Source: Phycomyces blakesleeanus NRRL 1555(-) (taxonomy: Eukaryota; Mucoromycota; Mucoromycetes; Mucorales; Phycomycetaceae). Taken from it: a stretch of DNA of 64,000 nt. The notes under the pieces were generated by a model. That model was not told where the DNA came from and did not search any database. It saw nothing but the letters and a program-made list of their open reading frames with translations. The stretch spans positions 124,001 through 188,000 of the forward strand of contig NW_017265190.1 in assembly GCF_001638985.1 (NCBI RefSeq). Direction: 5' to 3'. Below are positions 50,263 through 60,179 of this stretch, piece after piece. The position numbers and the translations under genes are program-made. Positions within the stretch are counted from its first letter, which is position 1. Each line of letters begins with the position of its first letter.

Positions 50263-51056
50263 ATGCCAAAATATAGTACAAAGCAACAAACAATTATGCC
50301 TTGAAGAAATCGTGTAAAATCAGTGAATTTATCGTGAAGAAAAAAACACCGGTAGAGTCTTTATCAGCAAGTACAGACGAGCTTATTAAAGATATTTTAA
50401 AAGTAATCGAAGAGAAAGTTAATGTAAAGTTGGAGCAGATAATTGCCGTGAAGGAGCTTGAGCAAACATTTAAAGCCAATAAATACATAAACAAGGTTGA
50501 CAATGTATTGCAAGATCTTGAGTCAAAGGAAAGAACACTTGGCTTCTTTGAGAGTCTAGGTTAATATAGGTTCAAAGAAGAAATCAGAAAGTGCAAAAGT
50601 TTATCCTATAAATGCTATAAAAATCTACGAATTTTATATGAGTTTTGTTCGAACAACCTGGCTGAGAACCCTGAATATTTAGCCTTTGCTTCTTATTCTT
50701 TTTTTTTTGTTTTGTTAAGGAACATATATTATTATTATTTTGTGTGTGTGCTATAAGGTAGAATACATTGTTTAGCAGTAGAATAAATAATAGTACGGGT
50801 AACATGAGAGACACTTAAGAAAGATGTAACTGTAGGCTTGTATCAAACAGTCCGAGTACTTTTTTTTAAATAACAAATAAAGAAAGAATAAATGCATGTT
50901 TAAATATCAAAGCCTTATTCTATTATATACCATATTATATTTCAGCTATTTTCTTTTTAGTATGGGCATCAACGCTCCGTTTTCATCGAGCTTTCGAAAC
51001 AATGCCTCAAGAAACGGAATGCAATCATGTCCGAGACTTGGATTGTTCGTCTATAG
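50263..51056 (+). pseudogene. Unrecognised helical ORF broken by a frameshift and a stop
   Basis: An ATG at 50263 starts MPKYSTKQQTIMP, then a one-base frame change leads to a coding-like stretch from 50301 (KISEFIVKKKTPVESL..., Lys/Glu-rich and helical). That frame meets TAA at 50562-50564 but stays open and protein-like to 50756 (FKEEIRKCKSLSYKCYKN, then NNLAENPEYLAFASYS). After TTTTTAG at 50955-50960 a 31-residue stretch (YGHQRSVFIELSKQCLKKRN) runs to the stop at 51056. I recognise no family. It may be a decayed gene, a transposon remnant, or a gene with unusual splicing. No function is proposed. Confidence 0.35.
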
Positions 51057-51160
51057 GTTAACAGGATGTAAAAATTAAAGTAAACAATAATTCAATAAAC
51101 AAAATTTTGATTTTGATTTTGATTTTGATTTTGATTTTCTTGTCAAATGTTGGGATATAA

Positions 51161-52263
51161 TTATACTAATCGACTCGCAGCGGCCTTTTCTCTCCGCAAT
51201 TTCTCATCTTTAACATCGTTTTCTAGCTGCTTAATATCTTCTGCTAATACTCTTTGCCTATTCCTCATGTACTCAATGATTTCCATTTGGACTTCATATC
51301 TAGTAGCTGGATAATCATTCTTACGCTTGCCCAGAGCAGTTTCGTGTTCTGGTAGCCGAAGCTTTTCTGATTCAATCCTTTGAGTGTACGTTTCTAGCAA
51401 CCGAGTCTTGTCTGCTATGTCGCGCAGTTTAATTGGTAAGGTGGCATCCGTAACTGCCATCATATTAAATAAGGACCCATCTTCAGCACTAGAAAATACA
51501 TAGATGTGATTTAGAATCAAGCTACTATTACTATTACACACACGATATACACATGTTATTATTTACCTTTGCATTCGTGTTACCAAATAGGGCTTTACAA
51601 CTTCTGTCCAATTTCTGACATTGCATTGTTCTAGCAAAAAAAAACGCAAATCACATTAGGTTCAATCGTCATCAATATTTTGTTTCTCTTATATATATAC
51701 GTGCGTTTATAGTACTAACCGAGTTTAATTGGTGCTTGGTTCAAGCCATCCAGCTCCCAGACATATCCATTCTTGTATATATAACTCACAAAGTGAAAGA
51801 TATCTTCCATTTCTTCCTCGTTATATTCGTCTTTGTCTTTGCCTTTGTCTTTTTCTTCATCTTCCTCTTCGCCTTCATCTTCCTCTTCCTCTTCCTCTTC
51901 CTCTTCCTCTTCCTCTTCCTCTTCCTCTTCCTCTTCCTCTTCCTCTTCGCCTTCACCTTCACCTTCACCTTCACCTTCACCTTTTTCTGCGTCTGCGTCT
52001 TCATCTTCTTCCTTTTCATTTTCCTTTCCTTCTATAGCAGAGTCTCGGCGATATTTTCTAACTGCATCTTGAGCAATTTCTTGATCATCCTCACTAAAGA
52101 AAAAAAAATATACATGAAGATTTTCTGATAAAATGTTTTATATATATATATGTTTATATATTTACGTGGCAAAATAGTTGTGTGTCTCACGTAGCAGTTG
52201 ATTATTTCCAATTGCCGAGCCAAGACTCTATTGCACGGTTATTACATACACACATACACACAT

Positions 52264-52300
<37 letters not shown>

Positions 52301-54177
52301 CACTTACTATCGGATCAAAGCCTTTGACCAAGTCTTTAAAAACTGTTAGCTCTTCACCAAGGTCAACATAATTACGACAGTTAAGGAGAACACCCAAAAG
52401 AGCCAACGTAGCACAGGCATTCGTTATTACCTTTATTTATTATTATATATTTTATTAACAAAAAAAAACTTGCTTTGTTTTCTGATTATTTACAGTATAA
52501 TACTATGCAAAATAAAGTAAAATTTATCTATCTATTTGTCTATATACATATACACTCACCTGGGATGGATAAAAGATTCCTTTTGCGTCAAGATCAAAAG
52601 CTGTGTCGTCCTTGGCCAATTCTGGTTCGGTGTATGAAAATCCAAAAATAAGACCATGTACATTTTGCCCTTCTAATAAGCTATCACAAAAAAAACAAAA
52701 TGACGTTAATTAAAATATAGATATACACATATTACATAGGCACATTGTATATATTTAAATCAAATTAAATCAAATCAAATTATACTTGCCTCTTAGCATC
52801 AAAATACTTAGAATCCAGGTCAAAAATCTCTTGAATAATAATATTCTTGACGCCATATTTTTGTACCATTTCTGTAAAGATATCTATCATTTTTTTTTGT
52901 TGGGTTGTAAATAATAGTAATAGTAATAGTGTGTAAATTGATACAAGAAAAATCAATTATTATTTATTTAATCAATTAATTAATATATATATATATACAT
53001 TTTACAATCTTTATTGATTACTTGATTACTTTCTTCCATGTTTTTCATCTTCTTATTATTATTTTACCTGGATCAGATTCAACCGTACACCATGGTGCGA
53101 AAAAGATGTCAGTTTCATTAGCCGGTTTGGATTGACTAATTTGTTGGGGATGCTCAGATGCGGTTTTAGCGGCCGAGGTACTTCGCGTTGACATTCGAGA
53201 TGTAGTATTCTGAGCATCTGAATCTAATCAAGAAAACATTGATGGGAGAACGTCGTAATAAAAAAAAAAAGGTATTTGGTTAATCTTTGGAATGAAAAGA
53301 AATAATAAGGGGAAATTCTTCTTCTGCTGCTGCTTCAACTACAGCAAATATAGCAATAGCAATAGCGATAGCAGCAGGATCAGAAGTATCGGTACGAGTG
53401 CAAGTAGGACTAGAAGATCCTAAAGTATTAGCAGTAGTACCAGCAATAGCAGCAGCAGCAGTAGACAATGACACAGGGGTTCTCCCTGGATTTTCTCTAT
53501 TAGCTGGTTTCCTTCCTCTTTTGCGAGGACCTAAGCATAAGTAGAATTAGAAGCTTCTAAAACATCAACAAGAATATCAGCAACAGTACCGGTAACAGCA
53601 GTAGTGGTGGTAGACACTGTCACGGGGATTTTCTCTGGATCTTGCCTATTAGCTGGTTTCCTTCCTCTTTTACGAGGACCTAAGTATAAGTAGAATTAGA
53701 AGTTTCAAAAAAATATTAACAGCAGTATCAGTAACAGTACCAGAAACAGCAGTAGTAGCAGTAGTAGCAACCGTAGGCAATGTCGCGGGGATTTTCTCTG
53801 GCTCTTCTCTATTAGCAGGCTTCCTTCCTCTTTTGCGAGGGCCTAAGTATAAGTAGAATTAGAAGCTTTAAAGGTATCAAGAACAGTATCAGCAACAGTA
53901 CCAGAAACAGCAGTAGTAGCAACAGTAGACACTGTCACGGGGATTTGCTCTGGATTTTCTCTATTAGCTGGCTTCCTCCCTCTTTTGCGAGGGGCTAAGT
54001 ATAAGTAGAATTAGAAGCTTTAAAGGTATCAAAAGCAGTATTAGAAGTAGTACCAGCGGTAGCAACAACAGGAGCAGACAATGACATAAGAATTTCCTCT
54101 TGAATTTCTGTTTCAGTCGCCGGATCTTCTTTCTTGAGACGTTTGCTATATCTTTGCCCACTTGAGTTTGGATCCAT
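51161..54177 (-). CDS. UCH37/UCHL5-type deubiquitinase with four N-terminal AT-hooks, 602 aa
   Basis: Ubiquitin C-terminal hydrolase (peptidase C12). Thirteen exons: 54177-54054, 53994-53902, 53842-53741, 53679-53590, 53530-53441, 53223-53068, 52871-52790, 52680-52560, 52430-52308, 52227-52166, 52093-51720, 51630-51567 and 51488-51161. Exons 2-5 each encode one AT-hook ([12 protein letters not shown] or a close variant), giving four. The UCH domain starts at [14 protein letters not shown]. Catalytic residues are oxyanion Gln286, Cys292 ([12 protein letters not shown]), His448 (IFHFVSYIY) and Asp463 (ELDG). Between Cys and His lies an 80-residue Glu/Asp-rich insertion (~365-440) in the crossover-loop position. 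The C-terminal U-shaped helical ULD-like region (about 495-602) resembles UCH37, which acts at the proteasome and in INO80. The intron 52789-52681 is GC-AG. DNA binding through the AT-hooks is inference. Confidence 0.92.
53441..54053 (-). repeat. Tandem exon-intron duplication (four AT-hook units of ~150-163 bp)
   Basis: Exon starts at 53994, 53842, 53679 and 53530 give unit lengths of 152, 163 and 149 bp. Each unit has an AT-hook exon (93, 102, 90, 90 bp; always phase 1 to phase 1) and a ~59-bp intron. The introns begin GTACT and end TTCTACTTATACTTAG or TTCTACTTATGCTTAG. The intron before the first unit is also a copy. Exon and intron are duplicated together, so unit number can change without disturbing the frame. 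Confidence 0.93.
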
Positions 54178-54654
54178 TTTTTGGGATAATATCGACTTCT
54201 TTTGTTTTGACAAAGGTGGAGAATAATTTTTTTTTTCCTTTTGATTTTTGATTTATTTATTTATTTTTACAGCCTTTATATATAATTTCAATATAAAAAA
54301 AAATTAATACGAAAAATAAGAAATCGTGTTTGAAAAGAAAGAAAGAAAAGGGAAAAAAAAAATTCACTATCTTAGTTTTTAGTTTTTGTTTTTGTTTTTT
54401 TTTTTTTTAAAAAAAAAATTAATTTTTATTCTTGAGAATATTTGTGTGAGAATATTAGCAGTTTTTATTTTTTTATTTTTTTTATTTTTATTTTTTATTT
54501 TTATTTTTGGCTTTGGGTTTGGGTTTAGGTTTGGGTTTGGTTTTCTTCTTTGAAAGAAATTCAAAATTTATGAAGCGCATATTTAGATTTACAGGATATC
54601 ATAGTAATGTCAAGCAGTCTCTTCTTTTGGTAATAAAGTGCGTTATTGCAGAGT

Positions 54655-54688
<34 letters not shown>

Positions 54689-55046
54689 CAGTAAATATAT
54701 CCATGTATGCTTTTAAGTCGCAGTTTGGTATGAACAGTAGCAGCAAAATATGTAGGTATGTAGGTAGGTAGATAAATAGTAGTAGTATTTGTAGTACATT
54801 GTTCTCTGGCCTATATTTGTTCCCCGTATTGGATATATAGATGTCATCTTTCGAAGAAAAAAAAAGGAAGAATAAAAAGGTTCAAATTCTAATTTTTTTT
54901 TTAAAAAAAAAAGACTGGGTATCATTCAGATCCCGAGATTCTATATTGATTGTCTCTTGATACACTTATTTATATATATATATTAATAGGCACTGGTACA
55001 ATGAATAGCAAAGATTGAACTTCCTAATACATACACACATGTACGC

Positions 55047-55078
<32 letters not shown>

Positions 55079-57286
55079 CTACATTATTCTTATATGTTTA
55101 TTGCATGGAGACTGTAAACCACGTTGGTAAATCTAATTAATTTATTTTCGATGAATTAAAATTTATTTATTTTTATTTGTATCAAACAAAATTCTATTAA
55201 ATTGCCCAGAAACAGGTCTTAATTCCTATACAAGAAAGATAGGATTCCTGGGAACATGTTAGTAAACACATACAAATATGTGGGCTGCCTAGTAAAATAA
55301 TAAATACAGAGAGTAGGGAAAACAATAAAGCAAATAAACAGAGGAAAGTAACACGAGCATAAAAGAGAGAGAGAGAGAGAGAGAGAAAAGGGAAGTTGAG
55401 CGTATATAATTTATAAAGAATTTTAGGGGAACTGGTGGGCTGGTAAAATACTATCATAATTATTATATTTGTAATACAAACGTTCAAATCTACCAAATAA
55501 TAGGATATATTAAGCAAGGGCGTATTTGGCGGCCTAATTGGATTAAGCATAAAAGTGGTACACTGGAGGCTTGACAAAATCATAAAAAAATAGAAACAAA
55601 CAAGAGAGAGATACACTCAGAAAACCATAAAGTGTGTTACAGGTGACAGTGAATAACGTCAAAGACCCGAAAAAAATTGTGAGAAAGGTTACATATGTAA
55701 TACAGAATGACAAAGAAGGGCCGTAAGATATCGGTATTTGTGTCAGTAACGCAGAAGAACCTCTGAATGATGTTTGGATACGCTGGTCGGTGATATTGAA
55801 TGTCATAAAAAAGGGGGACAATGAAGTGAAGGATCATATTAAAAGGTATCGGATACCACCAGTTCGTGAGATTGAGAGTTAGGAAGAAAAGTATTGCGTG
55901 GCATAGGGTGTCATATAACATTAGGAGGAAGAGGAAGAGATAAGCATATTGAAGGAGGTGTATCATAAGCAAATAAAAATAAAATGTAAAATATAGGGCA
56001 GAACTGGGTGGGCAAAGTGACTTTGCGACTTGTAAGATAAAGTAAAGTACAAGATACAATTATAAAATAAATAGAAAAACGGGCTCATAGCCAACGTATA
56101 AGAATCAAATGAATTGTTGGCGCAAGAAGAAGGAGAGGAAAAATGCATTGCGACCGGAGAGCATAGTGTTGTGTGGGCTGTATCAAAGAGGCCCAGTTTT
56201 CCAGTGGGTCGAGTAAGGCATAAGGTGGTATTTTTTTTTACCTTTTGAGACGCACGGTACATAGCAAGTATACCAATAATAGCCTGGAGGGCTTAAAGGG
56301 AACAACCGCGGGAACCAGACGGGATAGAGATTATGCCAAAGGGCGAGAAAGGATGGGGACCCTAACGATTGTTGCACAGATACAAGCAGAAATTTAACAT
56401 TGAGAAGCTTGGTTCCGGATGGATAGTGTGAGCAAGTAGATAAGCTGAATAAATGGCCGGCGAAGAAGACGAACACTCATTCTAAGCTAAAATCCCAACC
56501 GACTAGAGAGCGGCCATCCATTCTGGAAGTGAGGTGCTAGACAAAGAAAGAGGGCATGATATTTGTGCATATTGACCTTGGCATTTGGTATCCAAGCAAT
56601 GAGTACGGATATGTATGTTCAGCCGGTGTAAACCATAGGGAGCCTTGATATATTTGAGGAAAGTGTAAACATAAGAAATTACTTTGAGATAGATAGAGAT
56701 ATTAAAGAAGCCAACTGTTATAATTTGAATCGTCTTTTATAGTTTCCTAAACTAATACTACTCATTATTCGCAGTAGCTATTGAAACACAACACATTAAC
56801 AAAATATGTTATCTTTTGTCTCTTATATATACATATATAGCATTATAAGTCTACTAGTACCGAAGAAAATAAGTTCAATTCCTCGGGACTTGTCTGTAAG
56901 CTATTGAAGAAGAACATGGGAATAAAAGAAGTAAAAAGATCTATTCAATTGATTGCTCCTCAAATATATACAAGAAAAGAGTAAGCTATTATTATAAAAT
57001 ACCTTATACTCTAAGCTTTTAAGCTTAAAATTTAATATACAGCAAATTTCCATCAATATACAAGAAAAAAAAAGGGTTACTATATATCATAGCTTACCCA
57101 AACCTGTGGGGCCAAAGCATAATTTGCATACAAGAAAAAAATTAGCATGGAGGAACACGGGTGATTTTCCTTCCTTCCTTTGAAGTCTTGGACTTTGTGA
57201 CGAGCTATCCTCCCCAGCCACACCTGGTAGCCTTCTACCCCTTGTCAAGCTTCTTTTTTTACCGTTTGCGTACAACAATCGACACA
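54178..57286. other. Gene-poor interval with repeat copy 2
   Basis: T-rich low complexity (54220-54560, including TTTGGGTTTGGG near 54515-54540), (TA)n at 54657-54684, (CATA)n at 55048-55075 and (GA)n at 55365-55385. The 1.07-kb repeat copy lies at 55711-56777. The 55197-55710 segment shares only short, diverged words with the flank of copy 1. No gene supported. Confidence 0.6.
55711..56777 (-). repeat. Interspersed ~1.07-kb repeat, copy 2
   Basis: Nearly identical to 24812-25876 and in the same orientation. Differences are scattered substitutions and 1-bp indels (for example in the T-run near 56231). The terminal hairpin seen in copy 1 is degraded here (ACTACTCATTATTCGCAGT). Similarity weakens abruptly at both ends. 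Open minus-strand frames again lack plausible starts and resemble nothing known. Confidence 0.75.
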
Positions 57287-58746
57287 ATGTTTGGCATCTT
57301 ACCCAGAGCACACACCATCACTACCGCTGCTGTTCGTCGCGCAACAGTCGGTAAGGACCACATTTACCTTTTCAAATTTTGCTTTTCTTGATCCTCCATT
57401 ACTTTATTCCCCTCCTCCTTTTTTTCTTTTTCTGCTTTTCCTCATTCACACTTTCTCTAGCTGCCCCTCTTCAGCGCGCCTTTATTCACGCAAAATACGA
57501 CGACGAAGAGCCTAAATTCGTTAGCCATGACGCCAGCCTTCATTCTCTCGGCGCTCGTCTTGGTCTCCAGGCTCTCGACAAAGATATTCTCCGCAAGGCT
57601 GTAACCCACAAGTCCCTGGAAGACCAGGACAACAATGCAGCTCTTGAGTTTATTGGTAAGATAACCATCTACCTTAAGCTTCGAAAATTATTGCACACAC
57701 AAACAATAATTTTTATGATAAACGCAACTGGCAATTAAATTTAACTGTATTATTATAACTATAACTATAACTATAACTATAACTATTATTTATTCACTTA
57801 TTTACTTCATTTAGGCAAGCGTGTTGTTGGTATCTGTGCCACTGAACACTTCCATTGCAAGTACCCTGAGATGCACCCCGACGCATTCGATGCTACACTG
57901 TTTTCTTATATCGGAAACCGTTCAATCGGCCGTGTCGGATCTAACGCTGGTCTCCAGCACTCTATCCGCTGGAAAGCACCCCAGTCTGACGACGAAAAGC
58001 TTGGACAATCGACTGTTATGGCCGATTGCATGAACGCACTTATTGGTGCCGTTTATCAGGAACAGGGTTTCGAGGCTGCCAAGAAGTTCATCCATGGCCA
58101 TGTTTTGAGCCGTGACTTTGATGTCAAGACTGTCCTCAAGGTCGGTCAGCCCAAGCGCCACTTGACTGCTCTTCTCAAGAAGATCGGTAAGCCTAAGGCT
58201 ATCTCACGCTTGGTTTCTGAGACCGGTCGTCTCTCTAGCGCACCTGTGTTTGTGGTCGGTGTGTTTTCGGGTGAAGAAAAGCTCGGTGAAGGTAAAAGGG
58301 GATTCTTTTTTTTTATTTGTTTATTTGGTTGGTTGATTGGATTCTAATCAATTATATCGGGTGGATATATACACACACATACAAAACAATGAATGGATAA
58401 ATGGACGAACAAATCAATTAATGAATGAATGAATGAATGTCAATTTCTAGGTTTCGGAAGCTCTATCAAGATGGCTGAACACGCTGTAAGTGGGACTTTA
58501 TTTTATCTTCGGGGGAGTTGTAGAATGAGATTGGATGAGCAATATAATATACTGAGAGTATCTTTATTTTTTTTTATTGATTTTTTGGTTTATTGGTTTA
58601 TTGATATATCGGTATATTAGGCATTGCAAGATGCATTGTACCAACATTATGGCAAGGTAACAAAGGATTTTACTCTGCCCTCTGACGCTGGTAAAGTAGA
58701 GCAGTACACTCCTGCTTTCTTGGGAAACACACAGGCAATTATCTAG
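57287..58746 (+). CDS. MRPL3: Mitochondrial large-subunit ribosomal protein mL44 (RNase III-fold; yeast Mrpl3 family)
   Basis: A 298-residue mitoribosomal protein. Exons 57287-57350, 57461-57655, 57815-58291, 58451-58485 and 58621-58746 are all in phase. The N-terminus (MFGILPRAHTITTAAVRRAT) is Arg/Ala/Thr-rich without acids, as expected for a mitochondrial presequence. An RNase III-like helical domain follows (LRKAVTHKSLEDQDNNAALEFIGKRVVG; TVMADCMNALIGAVYQEQG). The signature ERLEFLGD of true RNase III is altered (AALEFIGK), so cleavage activity is presumably lost, as in other mL44 proteins. A degenerate dsRNA-binding-like part ends the protein (GFGSSIKMAEHAALQDALYQHY). It converges with the SDF2-like gene, 334 bp between stops. 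Confidence 0.92.
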
Positions 58747-58822
58747 ATTTTTAAACAAACACAAAAATGAATTGTGGCTGTGGTGCTATTGACACTCTTT
58801 TTTTCTCTATACACATGCACAC

Positions 58823-58856
<34 letters not shown>

Positions 58857-58861
58857 CTCTA

Positions 58862-58894
<33 letters not shown>

Positions 58895-59080
58895 ATACAT
58901 ATATATATATCTATATCTATATCTATATATACGCACACAGACCCACTCACCCACAGAAAGACAGATACACACACAAACATTTATATATATATATATATAT
59001 ATAATTTTTTTTAAAAAAAGAAAAAAAAACAAGATGATGATAGTGAGGGTGAGGGAAATAGTAATAATAAGCCGGGCTTC
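58747..59080. other. Convergent 3' spacer with CA/TA repeats
   Basis: 334 bp between the stops of mL44 and the SDF2-like gene, mostly (CACATA)n, (TA)n and A/T homopolymers. Nothing else seen. Confidence 0.8.
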
Positions 59081-60179
59081 TTAATCGTGGTGCTCAGTAA
59101 TAGGAGCAGCAAAATAGACGCCCTCCTACAAGTAAAAAGAAAAGGAAAGGAAGGAAAGGTTAAATAAGAATTAAGTGTATGTGTTATTGAATGGTTGTTG
59201 AAACAAACTTATTCTATATTTTACCATGATGGCATCACTATTATTGTTATTATTGTTATTATCATTATTTACCTGGGCAATCCATTGAGTGTGCTTGGAA
59301 GATCCTTTTGTGCCAGACACTTCGAGCTGACCGGGAATAGGGTGCCCAAATTGGTGAGCACCATTGCAAGACAGATATGCCTGACTCTCGACGTGGACGA
59401 ATTGTACTGGTTCTTCACGGAGCCAGAACTTGGATCCTGAAGCACACTCTACACGCCAATCATCGCCTGTGTCATTACCATCATAGCAACTAACTTCCTG
59501 CTGTGATGACAAAGGAGACTTGTGGTTGTGGCTGTGGAGGTATCCATTGGTATTTGTGTGACGCAGGCGAATGATAGATCCACATGGCACAGGATCACTA
59601 AGAAGAAGAAGAAGAAGAAGAAGGGAAATTATTTATAACGATTGGTTGATTAATATGAATTTAATACTGTTATGCATCTTACACAATTCATTTATTTGTT
59701 TTTTTTTGTATTTAAATTTAATTTAATTCGTTTTCTTTATTTCTTTACTTACCCTCTCTTGCATTGTTTTCCAAATGCAGCTCTCAATAACCAGAAACTG
59801 TTGGCATCATCTGAACTAGAGAATCCAGTAACTGATTGTTGCCCAGATCCACTTCCTAAAAGTTAAAAAGAAAAGACAGCATATCTCATTAAATTTAAAT
59901 CCATTATCTCGTTTCTGTTTTCGTTTGGTTCGGTTCGGTTCGGTTTGGTCCTTATTGTTAGTGAGCTAACCATAAGATACGCCATGAGAATGCAAGCGGT
60001 GTTGATTAGCTTGATTGGAAAGTTTTATAGTACTTCCACAGGTGACATGCTGGAATCCTAGTTGATCGTTAGTAATTAAATTTTGTTCATTATTCATAGC
60101 AGAATGTACCTTCTTCAAGAGGGGGTACAGAAGATGCAGCAAAGGCTAAAGGAATAAATGCTAGCCAGATGAGCTTCAT
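59081..60179 (-). CDS. SDF2-like secreted/ER MIR-domain protein, 209 aa
   Basis: Exons 60179-60110, 60057-59971, 59855-59753, 59597-59273 and 59125-59081. The N-terminus MKLIWLAFIPLAFAASS is a signal peptide. Three MIR repeats follow: VTCGSTIKLSNQANQHRLHS with GSGSGQQSVTGF, then PCGSIIRLRHTNTNGYLHSH, then a third ending in TQWIAQEGVYFAAPIT. This is the layout of stromal cell-derived factor 2, an ER chaperone cofactor linked to O-mannosylation and BiP; MIR repeats also occur in Pmt mannosyltransferases, but length and single signal peptide favour SDF2. The C-terminus is EHHD, with no clear HDEL-type retention signal. The last exon was confirmed by a clean TGTAG acceptor and conserved EGVYF. 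Confidence 0.92.

Noticed and set aside
51786..52019. Lys/Arg-repeat minus-strand ORF (KRKRKR...)
   Set aside because: Out-of-frame reading of the UCH acidic repeat; the in-frame reading gives Glu/Gly and continues the catalytic domain.
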